The notes beneath the pieces are model-generated. The model searched no databases. It had not been told where the DNA came from and saw only the letters and a program-made list of their open reading frames with translations. From Betaproteobacteria bacterium (lineage in GTDB: Bacteria; Pseudomonadota; Gammaproteobacteria; Burkholderiales; Rhodocyclaceae), in contig SHNC01000136.1 in assembly GCA_004295105.1 (NCBI GenBank), positions 1-32,657 on the forward strand: a stretch of 32,657 bases of DNA, read 5' to 3'. The position numbers were made by a program, and so were the translations under genes. Shown piece after piece: positions 1-8,720 of the stretch (position 1 is its first letter; each line of letters opens with the position of its first letter).

Positions 1-128
1 CCAGCCATCGGCGCCATGCACCACAAGCCATGAGGCGGAAACGCGAGGCTGGTGGCGACGCCGGCGAGCAAGGCGCTACCTTGCAATCGCAATCGGCCGA
101 TGGCGAGCTTGGCGGCGGGGGACGGCAA
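1..128 (-). CDS. N-terminal fragment of a membrane protein, possibly Lnt-like (runs off the window edge)
   Basis: A minus-strand frame stays open from the stop of the Flp-like pilin to the window edge. It has no in-frame ATG before the edge region, so the likeliest start is TTG at 128, with a GGAG-type sequence about 10 nt upstream. The 42 visible codons read a basic stretch (KLAIGRLRLQ) and then a hydrophobic segment (GSALLAGVATSLAFPPHGLW). This resembles the first transmembrane segment of apolipoprotein N-acyltransferase, where a LAF-P-G-W pattern is common. That identification is inference from about 25 residues. A different polytopic protein, such as a pilin-glycosylation or O-antigen ligase, is also possible, and the frame could be non-coding. 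It lies 30 nt downstream of the pilin stop, so the two may be co-transcribed. Confidence 0.3.
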   Translation of the reverse strand, partial: MPSPAAKLAIGRLRLQGSALLAGVATSLAFPPHGLWCMAPMA

Positions 129-158
129 GGGATGGGCTCCGCTCGCGGGGATCGGTGA

Positions 159-428
159 TCAGCGCCCGACGTTGCCGACGTAGGTGTCGAGGGTACGCTT
201 GGTGTCCGCCTGCGTGGCCGCGCTCGCGGCGGCCGTCTGAGCCTTGCCCTTTGCCGAGGACCCGTCGCTGCCCGCAATTTCGCTGGCGATGGCAGCCGTC
301 TGGCCGCGCACCGTCTGGCCGAAATACTGATAGACGGCGATCGCCGCCACGGCGACCAGCGCAACGATGATGATGTACTCGGTCATGCCTTGGCCGTGCT
401 GACCCGGAACGCTCCCTTTCTGATCCAT
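159..428 (-). CDS. Small Flp/type IVb-like pilin precursor
   Basis: This 89-residue protein has a short hydrophilic leader (MDQKGSVPGQHG), then GMTEYIIIVALVAVAAIAVY and an Ala/Ser/Gly/Thr-rich tail. Flp pilins are cut by a TadV-type prepilin peptidase after a Gly, leaving Glu at +5 and Tyr at +6. Here G12 followed by QGMTEY gives exactly E+5/Y+6. The leader, the approximately 20-residue hydrophobic helix and the small size all fit a type IVb pilin or pseudopilin. The start is set by GGAGG about 9 nt upstream of the ATG at 428. No tad assembly genes (tadABC, rcpAC, tadV) lie in the window, so it is either the edge of a locus to the left or an orphan pilin. The tail is longer than in the smallest Flp subunits, so a TadE/F-like minor subunit is an alternative. 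Confidence 0.75.
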   Translation of the reverse strand: MDQKGSVPGQHGQGMTEYIIIVALVAVAAIAVYQYFGQTVRGQTAAIASEIAGSDGSSAKGKAQTAAASAATQADTKRTLDTYVGNVGR

Positions 429-445
429 CTTCCAGTCCTCCGAAA

Positions 446-504
446 AATGCTTCGTGCATTATCATGGAGCGAGATCGGACGGAATGCAATATGCGTATTG
501 CATT
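446..504. repeat. Two AATGC/GCATT inverted repeats, candidate operators
   Basis: AATGCAATA (483-491) and TATTGCATT (496-504) form a perfect 9-bp inverted repeat with a 4-nt spacer. A second, shorter pair, AATGC (446-450) and GCATT (456-460), carries the same half-site with a 5-nt spacer. Together there are four AATGC/GCATT half-sites within 59 bp, in an AT-enriched patch between the divergent pilin and yqhA genes. They bracket the candidate pilin -10. A dimeric transcription factor site is the simplest reading; no specific regulator can be named from sequence alone. Confidence 0.5.
458..489 (-). promoter_or_regulatory. Candidate pilin promoter
   Basis: On the minus strand, GATAAT (458-463) lies 30 nt upstream of the pilin ATG. 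A TTGCAT (484-489) lies 20 nt further upstream; that spacing is long, and the hexamer at the ideal 17 nt (CATTCC) is poor. The -35 region overlaps the 22-bp inverted repeat at 483-504, which suggests a regulated promoter. The call is based on consensus matching only. Confidence 0.35.
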
Positions 505-564
505 TTCGTGAAGCACGTCGAAACGTAATCGATCGGGAGGCGAATGGTCCGCGCGGGGCTGCCC

Positions 565-573
565 TGCTAGAAT
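565..573 (+). promoter_or_regulatory. Candidate extended -10 promoter for yqhA
   Basis: TGCTAGAAT (565-573) matches the extended -10 pattern TG-N-TATAAT with one mismatch in the hexamer. It lies 30 nt upstream of the yqhA ATG. No good -35 is present at 17 nt (TGGTCC), which is tolerable for an extended -10 promoter. It would start a transcript with a short leader that lacks a clear Shine-Dalgarno. Confidence 0.4.
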
Positions 574-603
574 TCGGCGCTCCCTGAACAGCCCAAACCT
601 CAA

Positions 604-1110
604 ATGAAGCGCCTCGAGAACGGATTCGAACACCTGCTCTTTTCAAGCCGCTGGCTCATGGCGCCGGTTTATTTCGGCCTCGTGATGGCGATGCTCATCC
701 TGCTGGTCAAGTTCGGCAAGGAAGTGTGGGGACTGTTCGCCCGCATCATGACGGCGAGTGGTGGCGAGCTGATCATCGGCGTGCTGTCACTGGTGGACAT
801 CGCCCTGATCATGAACCTGCTGATCATCATCATGTTCAGCGGCTATGAGAACTTCGTATCCAAGATGGAGGACCTGCATAGCCACCAGGATCGGCCGGAC
901 TGGATGGGGCACATCGGCTTCTCCGATCTCAAGATCAAGCTGATCGGGTCGATCGTCGCCATTTCAGGTATCGAACTGCTCAAGGCCTTCATGAACGTCG
1001 GCAACCTTAGCGACCGCCACCTGGCGTGGATGGTGGGCATCCACATTACCTTCCTGTTCTCCGGCCTGCTCTACGCGGGGATGGATCGCCTCGCCGGGAA
1101 GGGGCACTAG
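604..1110 (+). CDS. yqhA: YqhA/UPF0114 family inner-membrane protein
   Basis: This 168-residue polytopic protein belongs to the UPF0114 (TIGR00645) family, whose E. coli member is YqhA. Family features visible are the N-terminal SSRWLMAPVYFGL stretch, the central VLSLVDIALIMNLLIIIMFSG segment followed by YENFVSK, and a C-terminal pair of membrane segments around SIVAISGIELLKAFMN and GIHITFLFSGLLYAGMDRL. About four transmembrane helices are predicted by eye. Length matches the family (about 165). The start aligns with the E. coli start (MERFLENAMYASRWL) although no strong ribosome-binding site precedes it. The molecular function of the family is not established. It appears monocistronic, divergent from the pilin and convergent with glnD, with only 9 nt between stop codons. 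Confidence 0.92.
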   Translation: MKRLENGFEHLLFSSRWLMAPVYFGLVMAMLILLVKFGKEVWGLFARIMTASGGELIIGVLSLVDIALIMNLLIIIMFSGYENFVSKMEDLHSHQDRPDWMGHIGFSDLKIKLIGSIVAISGIELLKAFMNVGNLSDRHLAWMVGIHITFLFSGLLYAGMDRLAGKGH

Positions 1111-1123
1111 CGCGAGCGGCTAG
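1107..1123. repeat. Small inverted repeat joining two convergent stop codons
   Basis: CTAGC (1107-1111) and GCTAG (1119-1123) form a 5-bp inverted repeat with a 7-nt loop. It contains the TAG stop of yqhA and the TAG stop of glnD on the other strand. It is too weak for a convincing terminator and has no T-run. It is the only structure between the two convergent genes, so transcription from each side probably runs into the other gene. Confidence 0.4.
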
Positions 1124-3696
1124 ATCTGCAGGCGATCCAGGATTTCGCGCTCGACCTTCAACAACTGGGCATCCTGCGAAAGGCCGCCGCCCGACAGCAG
1201 GAAGGTGTCCTCGACGCGCTCGCCGAGCGTGTCGATGCGCGCGGTATGCAGGCGGATGCCATGTTTGGCCAGCACTTCGGCGACGTCGAAAAGCAGGCCC
1301 GGGCGATCGGCGGCGGTGAGCGACAGCACGTAGTGCCGACCCGCCTCGTCGGCGCGCAGGCTGACCTCAGGCGTGATCGGGAAGTGCTTGACCTGGCGCG
1401 ACAGGCGGCCGCGAGCAGGCCGTTCCGGTGCGCCCGGATGCTTCAGCCGTTCGGTCAGATCGTGCTCGATCAGCATGATGATGTCGCGGTAGGGCATGTC
1501 GTGCCCGGGATCCTGTAGCACGAAGCTGTCGAGCGCATAGCCGTGACGGGTGGTATGCACCTTGGCATCCAGGATGGTGAAGCCCATGCGGCCGAAAAAA
1601 CCGGTCAGACGCACGAACAGATCCTTCTGATCGGGTATGTAGGCCATCACCTGGATGCCGGTCTCGTCATCGACGACGCGCGCCTTTACGACCGGTTCAT
1701 CTGCATCGGGACGGTAGTACAGCACGCGCGCGTGCCAGGCGATCTCGTCCGGCGTGAGCCGCATGAAATAGACGGTATCGAGTTGCGACCAGAAGGCGTC
1801 CTCGACGCCGGGGCGCAGGCCGTGATAGCGCAGCAGGCGGCGGGCGTCCTCCTGCCTGTCGTCGAGGCCCAGGGCCCGGACGGGCGTCGCGCCGCGCAAC
1901 AGGCGCTGCGTGGCGAGGAAAAGATCCTCGAGCAGCTTGCCCTTCCAGCCATTCCAGACTTTCGGACTGGTACCACGGATGTCGGCATGGGTCAGCAGGT
2001 AGAGGGCAGTGAGGCGCCGTTCGTTGCCGACGATGCCGGCGAAGCGCCGAATCACCTCGGGATCCGAAGTGTCTTCCTTCTGCGCGAACTGCGACATCGT
2101 CAGGTGGTGTTCGACGAGCCAGACGACCAGATCGACGTCATCGGCCGGCAGCGCGTGCTGAACGCAGAATTCCCGCGCGTCTTCCATGCCCAGACGGGAG
2201 TGGTCGCCGCCGCGCCCCTTGGCGATGTCGTGGAACAGTGCGGCCAGGTAGAGCAGCCAGTGCCGCGGAAAGGCGAGGATCAGGCGCGACATCAGCGGAT
2301 ACTCGTGCGCATGTTCACCCATGGTGAAGCGTCGCACGTTGCGAAGCACCATCAGGATGTGCTGATCCACCGTGTAGACATGGAAAAGGTCGTGCTGCAT
2401 CTGGCCGACGATCTTGCGCCAGGCCGGCAGGTAGCGGGACAGGATGCCGTACTGGTTCATGCGCCTGAATGCATGAACGATGCCGCGCTTCTGCTGCACG
2501 ATCTGCATGAACAGCGCCCGATGCGCAGGATCGGCGCGGAATTCGGCATTGATGCGATTGCGGTTCAGCCACAGGGCCCGCAGCGTGCGCGCCGTCATGC
2601 CCTTGAGTTCGAAGCGCTGTTGCAGGATCAGGAAGCACTCGAGCAGTGCGGCGGGATGGCGCTCGAACACGTCCTCGTGACGTATGTCGAGCAGTTCGCG
2701 CACGGCCTGGAAGCGATCGCTGATGACGATGGCCGCACCGCGATTGGGAAAGATCACGCTGCCGTAGTTCTGCAGCAGGATGGTGTTCAACTGCGTCACC
2801 ATCTTGGCCGTCAGGTAGTAGCGCTGCATGAAGACTTCGGAGGCTCGCTTGCCACCCGTGGCCTCGACGCCCATCAAACGCGCGAGTTTTTCCTGATGAT
2901 CGAACAGGACCCGATCTTCCGCGCGCCCCGTGAGGTAGTGCAGCCGGATCCGCACGTGCTGGAGGAAACGCTCGATGTTGCGCAGGTCGCCCGCCTCGCT
3001 GCCCGTGATCAGCCGGTGGCGGGCGAGGTCGCGCCAGTTCCGGCCGAGCCGCGCGGCGCGGGCGATCCAGCCCAGCATCTGCAGATCACGCAGGCCACCG
3101 GGGCTTTCCTTGCAGTTGGGCTCGAGCGCGTAGGGCGTGTCCTCGAAACGCGCGTAGCGCTGCTCCTGCTCGAGCCGCTTCGCCTTGAAGAACGCGCGCG
3201 GGTCCATGGCCTTCTCGTACCGCCGCAGCAACTCGCCGAACAGATCCGGATCGCCGGTCACGAGTCGCGCTTCGAGCAGATTCGTCTGCACCGTGATGTC
3301 TGCCGCCGACGCGTCCAGACAGTCTTCGATCGTGCGCGCCGAATGCCCGATCTCGAGGCCGATGTCCCACAACGCCCCCACCAGCGAAGACAGTTTCGCC
3401 CTGAGCGCCTCGTCGGGAGGCGCCGGCAGCAGGAACAGCAGATCCACGTCGGAGTGCGGAAACAGCTCTCCGCGCCCATAACCGCCCACGGCCACGAGCG
3501 CTGCGTCGACAGGCATGCCGCAGGCGGACCACAGGCGCGCGACCATGGCGTCGACCAGCTTGGCGCGCCCCTCGAGCAGGGCTTTCGTACGCGGCTGCGC
3601 TTCATAGGCCGCACGCAGCGCGGCAGACCCCGTTGCAAGCGCGCTGCGCGCAGCGGCAATGGTGTGCTGCAGGCCGTCGGGGCTGGTATCGGTCAT
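1120..3696 (-). CDS. glnD: Bifunctional [PII] uridylyltransferase / uridylyl-removing enzyme
   Basis: GlnD senses glutamine and adds or removes UMP on PII proteins (GlnB/GlnK), controlling glutamine synthetase and nitrogen regulation in the cytoplasm. The 858-residue protein has the full domain order. A nucleotidyltransferase motif lies at residues 71-86 ([16 protein letters not shown], with D83 and D85 as metal ligands). The HD hydrolase domain has H489-D490 in [11 protein letters not shown]. Two C-terminal ACT domains lie near residues 670-735 and 785-855; the second contains the glutamine-binding-type ADRPGLL. The E. coli protein has 890 residues. The ATG at 3696 was chosen because it lies 20 nt after the map stop and aligns with family N-termini; the frame stays open upstream only by chance within map. 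There is no clear Shine-Dalgarno, consistent with translation coupled to map. The pair map-glnD is conserved in proteobacteria. Confidence 0.97.
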   Translation of the reverse strand: MTDTSPDGLQHTIAAARSALATGSAALRAAYEAQPRTKALLEGRAKLVDAMVARLWSACGMPVDAALVAVGGYGRGELFPHSDVDLLFLLPAPPDEALRAKLSSLVGALWDIGLEIGHSARTIEDCLDASAADITVQTNLLEARLVTGDPDLFGELLRRYEKAMDPRAFFKAKRLEQEQRYARFEDTPYALEPNCKESPGGLRDLQMLGWIARAARLGRNWRDLARHRLITGSEAGDLRNIERFLQHVRIRLHYLTGRAEDRVLFDHQEKLARLMGVEATGGKRASEVFMQRYYLTAKMVTQLNTILLQNYGSVIFPNRGAAIVISDRFQAVRELLDIRHEDVFERHPAALLECFLILQQRFELKGMTARTLRALWLNRNRINAEFRADPAHRALFMQIVQQKRGIVHAFRRMNQYGILSRYLPAWRKIVGQMQHDLFHVYTVDQHILMVLRNVRRFTMGEHAHEYPLMSRLILAFPRHWLLYLAALFHDIAKGRGGDHSRLGMEDAREFCVQHALPADDVDLVVWLVEHHLTMSQFAQKEDTSDPEVIRRFAGIVGNERRLTALYLLTHADIRGTSPKVWNGWKGKLLEDLFLATQRLLRGATPVRALGLDDRQEDARRLLRYHGLRPGVEDAFWSQLDTVYFMRLTPDEIAWHARVLYYRPDADEPVVKARVVDDETGIQVMAYIPDQKDLFVRLTGFFGRMGFTILDAKVHTTRHGYALDSFVLQDPGHDMPYRDIIMLIEHDLTERLKHPGAPERPARGRLSRQVKHFPITPEVSLRADEAGRHYVLSLTAADRPGLLFDVAEVLAKHGIRLHTARIDTLGERVEDTFLLSGGGLSQDAQLLKVEREILDRLQI

Positions 3697-3716
3697 GGCG
3701 GAGGAGGGCGGGCGGG

Positions 3717-4532
3717 TCAGGCCAGGCGGGCGGCCACCAGCGGAGGGGGAGGCGGGGTTCCTTCGGACACGGTGAGGACTTCGACGCCGGATTCGGTCAC
3801 CAGCACGGTGTGCTCGAACTGCGCCGACAGGCTGCGGTCCTTGGTGACGATGGTCCAGCCGTCGGGCAGTTCGGAGATGGCGGCCTTGCCGGCATTGATC
3901 ATCGGTTCGATGGTGAAGATCATCCCGGGCTTCAGTTCGACGCCGGTGCCGGCCTTGCCGTAGTGCAGGACCTGGGGCTCCTCGTGGAACTTGCGGCCGA
4001 TGCCATGACCGCAGAACTCGCGCACGACCGAGAAACCGTTGCCTTCCGCGTGCTTCTGAATCGCGGCGCCGATGTCGCCGAGGTGGCCGCCCGGCTTCAC
4101 CGCGGCGATGCCCAGCCACATGCACTCGTAGGTGATCTGCGTCAGGCGTTTGGCGATGATGCTCGCGTCGTTGCCGACGATGAAGGTGCGGCTGGTGTCG
4201 CCGTGATACTCGTCCTTGATGACCGTGATGTCGAGATTGACGATGTCGCCCTTCTTCAGCACCTTTTCGCCCGGAATGCCGTGGCACACCTGATGATTGA
4301 TCGAGGTGCAGATCGACTTCGGGAAGGGAGTGTAGCCGGGCGGCGCGTAGTTGAGCGGCGCCGGAATCACCTGCTGCACGTTGACCATGTACTCGTGGCA
4401 GAGCCGATCGAGTTCGCCGGTGGTCACACCGGGTTTGACGAACGGGTCGATGTAGTCGAGGACTTCGGCCGCCAGACGGCAGGCCACCCGCATCTTTTCA
4501 ATTTCTTCGGGCGTCTTTATGGTGATGCTCAT
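3717..4532 (-). CDS. map: Methionine aminopeptidase, type I
   Basis: Map removes the initiator methionine from nascent proteins whose second residue is small. The 271-residue protein (E. coli 264) shows the pita-bread-fold metal ligands D101, D112 (HGDTSRTF), H176 (GHGIG), E209 (FTIEP) and E240 (QFEHT), plus the substrate-contacting H84 in CHGIP. The start at 4532 ([15 protein letters not shown]) fits the family. A 22-residue upstream extension is open but not conserved in character. It is the first gene of the map-glnD unit and divergent from rpsB, as in E. coli, with 234 bp between the start codons. Confidence 0.97.
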   Translation of the reverse strand: MSITIKTPEEIEKMRVACRLAAEVLDYIDPFVKPGVTTGELDRLCHEYMVNVQQVIPAPLNYAPPGYTPFPKSICTSINHQVCHGIPGEKVLKKGDIVNLDITVIKDEYHGDTSRTFIVGNDASIIAKRLTQITYECMWLGIAAVKPGGHLGDIGAAIQKHAEGNGFSVVREFCGHGIGRKFHEEPQVLHYGKAGTGVELKPGMIFTIEPMINAGKAAISELPDGWTIVTKDRSLSAQFEHTVLVTESGVEVLTVSEGTPPPPPLVAARLA

Positions 4533-4617
4533 GTCGGGGTCGGCTTTCAATGGCTGCAGAAGAGTCGACAGGCTATCGCATGCGCTCCGGGCGGGCAAAC
4601 CGCTTACTGCGTGCGCC

Positions 4618-4647
4618 TTGAGTCGCGCAATCCGGGCGTGCTAACAT
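4618..4647 (+). promoter_or_regulatory. Candidate sigma-70 promoter of rpsB-tsf
   Basis: TTGAGT (4618-4623) and TAACAT (4642-4647) are separated by 18 bp, a good housekeeping-sigma match. Transcription would start near 4654 and give a leader of about 110 nt before the rpsB ATG. Such a leader is long enough to carry S2 autoregulatory structure, as known for rpsB leaders in other bacteria. No specific leader motif was verified here. Confidence 0.55.
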
Positions 4648-4766
4648 CGCGGGCTTGTCTGTCAACGCAGGCAAAATCCACACGCCCGACAATCCGGGGT
4701 CCGTTGCGCGAGTCTGCGCCGCGGCGATGGCGGGCGGCGGCACAACCCTTGATATTGGAGCAGCAC

Positions 4767-5522
4767 ATGTCTGTCACGATGCGTCAGATGCTCGAAGCGG
4801 GCGTCCACTTCGGCCACCAGACCCGATTCTGGAACCCGCGCATGGCCCCTTACATCTTCGGCCAGCGCAACAAGATCCACATCGTCAACCTCGAGAAGAC
4901 GATGGCGAAGTACAACGAGGCGATGAATTTCGTGCGCAAGCTCGCCTCGAACCGCGGCAACATCCTGTTCGTCAGCACCAAGCGCCAGGCCCGTGAGATC
5001 ATCTCCGAGGAAGCGCGCCGCGCCGGCATGCCCTTTGTGGACGAGCGCTGGCTCGGCGGCATGCTGACCAACTTCAAGACCGTCAAGCAGTCGATCAAGC
5101 GCCTCAAGGAAGTCGAGGCGATGATGGAAGACGGCTCGATCGAGCGCCTGTCGAAGCGTGAGGCGCTGACCGTGCGCCGCGAGCTCGAGAAGCTGCAGAA
5201 GTCGATTGGCGGCATCAAGGACATGGGCGGGCTGCCCGACGCGCTGTTCGTCATCGACGTCGGCTACCACAAGATCGCCATCACCGAAGCCCAGAAGCTC
5301 GGTATTCCGGTCGTGGCCGTGGTCGATACCAACCACTCCCCAGAGGGTGTCGATTACGTGATTCCGGGCAATGACGACTCGTCGCGCGCGATCCGCCTGT
5401 ACGCCCGCGGCGTCGCCGACGCGGTCCTCGAGGGCCGCAGCCAGGTGCTGCAGGAAATCGTCGCCGCCGGCGGAGACGAATTCGTCGAGGTCGAAGAAGA
5501 AGGCTCGCAGGAACAGGCCTGA
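4767..5522 (+). CDS. rpsB: 30S ribosomal protein S2
   Basis: This 251-residue protein starts [20 protein letters not shown], the hallmark N-terminus of bacterial S2 (E. coli 241). Further family stretches are [38 protein letters not shown] and the C-terminal [21 protein letters not shown]2 binds late in 30S assembly and is needed for S1 docking. The ATG at 4767 is preceded by TTGGAG. A longer open frame upstream runs antisense to map and is not coding. It is the first gene of the rpsB-tsf-pyrH-frr run. The short acidic Glu-rich tail ([14 protein letters not shown]) is typical of S2. Confidence 0.98.
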   Translation: MSVTMRQMLEAGVHFGHQTRFWNPRMAPYIFGQRNKIHIVNLEKTMAKYNEAMNFVRKLASNRGNILFVSTKRQAREIISEEARRAGMPFVDERWLGGMLTNFKTVKQSIKRLKEVEAMMEDGSIERLSKREALTVRRELEKLQKSIGGIKDMGGLPDALFVIDVGYHKIAITEAQKLGIPVVAVVDTNHSPEGVDYVIPGNDDSSRAIRLYARGVADAVLEGRSQVLQEIVAAGGDEFVEVEEEGSQEQA

Positions 5523-5531
5523 TGAATCCCG

Positions 5532-5554
5532 CCCGGCGCCCTTGTGGCGCCGGG
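5532..5554 (+). terminator. rpsB-tsf intercistronic hairpin (attenuator-like)
   Basis: CCCGGCGCC (5532-5540) and GGCGCCGGG (5546-5554) form a perfect 9-bp GC stem with loop CTTGT, starting 10 nt after the rpsB stop. No T-run follows, so full intrinsic termination is unlikely. E. coli has a partial terminator/processing hairpin at the same place, adjusting S2 versus EF-Ts output. A similar role here is inference. Confidence 0.6.
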
Positions 5555-5650
5555 TGCCGATTGGGGCCAACCTACGGTTTCGACACGGTATTCCAGTCGC
5601 GGCGGGCGCTGCGTCCGCCGCTTGCAACATAGAGACATTCAGGAGCTAGC

Positions 5651-6553
5651 ATGGCGGAAATCACCGCAAGCATGGTCAAGGAACTGCGCGAGAAGACCGA
5701 CGCGCCGATGATGGAATGCAAGAAGGCGCTGACCGAAGCGGCTGGCGACATGGTCAAGGCCGAAGAGATCCTGCGCGTCAAGCTCGGCAACAAGGCCTCC
5801 AAGGCTGCCGCCCGCGTCGCTGCCGAAGGCGTGGTCGGCATCAATATCTCGGCCGACGGCAAGCTCGGCTCGATCATCGAAGTCAACTGCGAGACGGACT
5901 TCGTCGCCAAGAACGACGACTTCCTCGCCCTGGTGCAGAACTGCGCCGAACTGGTTGCAAGCAACAATCCGGCCGACGTCGCTGCGCTGTCTGCACTGCC
6001 GATGGGCGAGGGTACGGTCGAGTCCACCCGCACCGCGCTGGTCGGCAAGATCGGCGAGAACATGTCGATCCGCCGCTTCGCCCGTGTCGAAGCCAAAGGA
6101 CAGCTCTTCTCGTACATCCACGGCGGCGCCAAGATCGGCGTGCTGCTCGACGTGGTCGGCGGCGACGAACAGCTCGGCAAGGACATCGCGATGCACATCG
6201 CCGCGTCCAAGCCGAAGTCGCTCGATTCGTCGGGCGTGTCGGCCGAACTGATCGACGCCGAGCGTCGCATCGCCATCGAAAAGGCGCGCGAAGCCGGCAA
6301 GCCGGAAGCGATGCTCGAGAAGATCGCCGAAGGTACGGTGCAGAAGTTCCTCAAGGAAGTCACGCTGCTGGGTCAGGTCTTCGTCAAGGCCGAGGACGGC
6401 AAGCAGACGATCGAGCAACTGTTGAAGGCCAAAGGCGCCTCGGTTGCCGGCTTCACCCTGTACATCGTCGGCGAAGGCATCGAAAAGAAGGTGACCGACT
6501 TCGCCGCCGAAGTGGCCGAGCAGGCCGCCGCTGCCGCTGCCGCGCAGAAGTAA
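5651..6553 (+). CDS. tsf: Translation elongation factor Ts
   Basis: EF-Ts is the guanine-nucleotide exchange factor of EF-Tu. The 300-residue protein starts with the UBA-like N-terminal domain ([20 protein letters not shown]) carrying the signature [15 protein letters not shown]. The core follows with [13 protein letters not shown], the conserved EF-Tu-contacting TDFVA motif, and a second signature in [14 protein letters not shown]. The ATG at 5651 follows AGGAGC at 5641-5646. The C-terminal tail is an Ala-rich run ([11 protein letters not shown]), which is longer than usual but not unusual in high-GC genomes. It is 128 nt after rpsB and 10 nt before pyrH. Confidence 0.98.
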   Translation: MAEITASMVKELREKTDAPMMECKKALTEAAGDMVKAEEILRVKLGNKASKAAARVAAEGVVGINISADGKLGSIIEVNCETDFVAKNDDFLALVQNCAELVASNNPADVAALSALPMGEGTVESTRTALVGKIGENMSIRRFARVEAKGQLFSYIHGGAKIGVLLDVVGGDEQLGKDIAMHIAASKPKSLDSSGVSAELIDAERRIAIEKAREAGKPEAMLEKIAEGTVQKFLKEVTLLGQVFVKAEDGKQTIEQLLKAKGASVAGFTLYIVGEGIEKKVTDFAAEVAEQAAAAAAAQK

Positions 6554-6563
6554 GGAGGCAGAC

Positions 6564-7277
6564 GTGTCCGCCGCCTACAAGCGCATCCTGTTGAAACTGT
6601 CCGGCGAGGCTCTGATGGGTGACGACGCCTACGGCATCAACGAGGAAGTCGTCACCCGCATCGTCTCCGAGCTTGCCGAGATCACCCGTCTCGGCGTGCA
6701 GGTGGGCGTGGTGATCGGCGGCGGAAACATCTTCCGCGGCATGAAGGGCGCGGCCTCCGGCATGGACCGCGCCACCGCCGACTACATGGGCATGCTGGCC
6801 ACGGTGATGAACGCGATGGCGCTGGCCGATGCGATGCGACGCATGGACGTCGAAGCCCGCGTGCAGTCGGCCCTGCGCATCGACCAGGTCGTCGAGCCCT
6901 ACATCCGGGGACGGGCGATCCGTCATCTGGAAGAAGGGCGCGTGGTCATCTTTGCGGCCGGGACCGGAAACCCCTTCTTCACCACCGACACGGCTGCCGC
7001 CCTGCGCGGTGCCGAGATCGGTGCCCAGATCGTGCTGAAGGCGACCAAGGTCGACGGCGTCTACAGCGCGGATCCGAACAAGGATCCTGCAGCCAAGCGT
7101 TATCATCGCATCAGCTTCGACGAAGCGATCGGCCGCAACCTTGCGGTTCTGGATGCGACGGCCTTTGCCTTGTGCCGCGACCAGAAGCTGCCGATCAACG
7201 TGTTCTCGATCTTCAAGCCCGGCGCGCTCAAGCGCGTGGTGATGGGCGAGGACGAAGGCACGCTGGTCCACTCCTGA
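6564..7277 (+). CDS. pyrH: Uridylate kinase
   Basis: PyrH phosphorylates UMP to UDP with ATP as a hexameric amino-acid-kinase-fold enzyme. The 237-residue protein has the N-terminal [12 protein letters not shown] phosphate-binding stretch (K11), the UMP/GTP-binding GGGNIFRG motif at residues 52-59, [12 protein letters not shown], and the C-terminal [12 protein letters not shown] and [10 protein letters not shown] segments of the ATP site. The start is GTG at 6564, supported by AAGGAGG overlapping the tsf stop region. Its place between tsf and frr is the standard proteobacterial order. Confidence 0.98.
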   Translation: MSAAYKRILLKLSGEALMGDDAYGINEEVVTRIVSELAEITRLGVQVGVVIGGGNIFRGMKGAASGMDRATADYMGMLATVMNAMALADAMRRMDVEARVQSALRIDQVVEPYIRGRAIRHLEEGRVVIFAAGTGNPFFTTDTAAALRGAEIGAQIVLKATKVDGVYSADPNKDPAAKRYHRISFDEAIGRNLAVLDATAFALCRDQKLPINVFSIFKPGALKRVVMGEDEGTLVHS

Positions 7278-7311
7278 GTTTGTCCGTCGAGCTCAATCCG
7301 AGGAAGCACGC

Positions 7312-7869
7312 ATGATTTCCGAACTGAAGAAAACGACCGAGCAGAAGATGCAGAAGTCGATCGAGGCGCTGAAGGCGGATCTCGCCAAGGTGCGCACCGG
7401 CCGGGCCCATACCGGCCTGCTCGATCACGTCATGGTCGAGTACTACGGCTCCATGGTGCCGATCAACCAGGTGGCCAACATCACGCTGATCGATGCGCGC
7501 ACCATCGGCGTCCAGACCTGGGAGAAGCCGATGATGGGCAAGGTCGAGCGTGCGATCCGCGACAGCGACCTGGGCCTCAACCCGGCGAACATGGGCGAAC
7601 TGCTTCGTGTGCCGATGCCGGCACTGACCGAGGAGCGTCGGCGCGACCTGATCAAGGTGGTGCGTCACGAGGGCGAGACGACCAAGGTGGCCGTCCGCAA
7701 CCTGCGCCGTGATGCCAACCAGCACCTGAAGGATGCGGTCAAGGACAAGACGATCTCCGAGGACGAGGAGCGTCGTGCCGAGGACGACATCCAGAAGTTG
7801 ACCGACAAGGCGGTGGCCGAAATCGACAAGCTGCTGGCGCAGAAAGAACAGGAACTGATGCAGGTCTGA
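7312..7869 (+). CDS. frr: Ribosome recycling factor
   Basis: RRF splits post-termination ribosomes together with EF-G. The 185-residue protein matches the family length exactly. It has the helical N-terminus [22 protein letters not shown], the conserved [20 protein letters not shown] domain II entry, [22 protein letters not shown], and the C-terminal helix with RNLRRDAN and [19 protein letters not shown]. The ATG at 7312 follows AGGAAG. The gene sits 34 nt after pyrH and 47 nt before uppS. Confidence 0.98.
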   Translation: MISELKKTTEQKMQKSIEALKADLAKVRTGRAHTGLLDHVMVEYYGSMVPINQVANITLIDARTIGVQTWEKPMMGKVERAIRDSDLGLNPANMGELLRVPMPALTEERRRDLIKVVRHEGETTKVAVRNLRRDANQHLKDAVKDKTISEDEERRAEDDIQKLTDKAVAEIDKLLAQKEQELMQV

Positions 7870-7916
7870 TCCCTCCGGATCGGCTGTTCCCATCGGGGCA
7901 CGCGAGGAGGCGAATC

Positions 7917-8720
7917 GTGGCAAATGCAGGTTTCACCAGCTCGACGCGGGACATACCGGCAGTGTCTGCCGTGCCCGCGCACATCGCCATCATCATGGAT
8001 GGAAACGGCCGATGGGCCCGCAAGCGCTTCCTGCCGCGCGTGGCCGGCCATAGTCGCGGTGTGGATGCACTGCGCGACGTGATCCGCGCGTGCATGGATC
8101 GCGGGGTCGGCTACCTGACGGTGTTCGCCTTCAGCTCCGAGAACTGGCGCCGGCCGGCCGAAGAGGTCTCCTTTCTGATGCAGCTTTTCCTGAAGTCGCT
8201 GCAGAAGGAAGTCGAACGCCTGCACCAGAACAACATCCGCTTCCGGGTGATCGGCGATCTGTCGCGCTTCGACCCGGCCCTGGTGTCGATGATCCGCGAT
8301 GCGGAGGCACTCACCGCCGCCAATACCCGCTTCAACCTGACGATCGCTGCGAATTACGGCGGTCGCTGGGACATACTTCATGCGGTCGACAAGATGCTGG
8401 AGCGCCATCCGGACAAGCGCTCGGGCTTTACCGAGGAAGACCTGGCGGCGGGCCTGTCAACCGACTTCGCCCCCGAACCCGATCTCTTCATCCGCACCGG
8501 CGGCGAGAAGCGCATCAGCAACTTCCTGCTGTGGCAGCTTGCCTACGCGGAACTCTATTTCACCGATACCCTTTGGCCCGACTTCGACGCCGCTGCGCTC
8601 GACGTGGCCATCGCCTCCTACCGGGCGCGCGAGCGCCGCTTCGGTCGTACCAGCGAACAGTTGGTCGAGAAGGCAGCGCCGGAGTCCAAGGGGACGACGC
8701 CTGCGGGGCGTCATGCTTAA
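7917..8720 (+). CDS. uppS: Undecaprenyl diphosphate synthase (cis-prenyltransferase)
   Basis: UppS condenses isopentenyl-PP onto farnesyl-PP to give the C55 lipid carrier for peptidoglycan and O-antigen. The 267-residue protein shows [13 protein letters not shown] with the catalytic D28, GHSRGVD, the [11 protein letters not shown] hallmark, and the C-terminal [15 protein letters not shown] and [14 protein letters not shown] motifs that bind the isopentenyl-PP phosphates. The start is GTG at 7917 after GAGGAGG. The first 20 residues are not conserved. Its stop overlaps the cdsA start by 8 nt, so the two are likely translationally coupled. It shares the farnesyl-PP pool with the hpnCD products in this window. 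Confidence 0.97.
   Translation: MANAGFTSSTRDIPAVSAVPAHIAIIMDGNGRWARKRFLPRVAGHSRGVDALRDVIRACMDRGVGYLTVFAFSSENWRRPAEEVSFLMQLFLKSLQKEVERLHQNNIRFRVIGDLSRFDPALVSMIRDAEALTAANTRFNLTIAANYGGRWDILHAVDKMLERHPDKRSGFTEEDLAAGLSTDFAPEPDLFIRTGGEKRISNFLLWQLAYAELYFTDTLWPDFDAAALDVAIASYRARERRFGRTSEQLVEKAAPESKGTTPAGRHA

Noticed and set aside
1543..3963. An 806-codon open frame on the plus strand opposite glnD
   Set aside because: It is the mirror of a well-conserved gene in GC-rich DNA, where antisense frames lack stops. It has no ribosome-binding site and a low-complexity Gln/His/Asp-rich translation.
3697..4287. N-terminal extension of glnD through map
   Set aside because: The frame is open but runs inside map in another frame. 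The GlnD family starts at MTDTSPDG, 20 nt after the map stop.
4533..4598. A 22-residue longer map
   Set aside because: Family alignment supports the start at 4532; the extension has no ribosome-binding site.
4662..5630. A 322-codon minus-strand frame opposite rpsB
   Set aside because: It is antisense to an essential ribosomal protein gene, with no family resemblance and no start signals.
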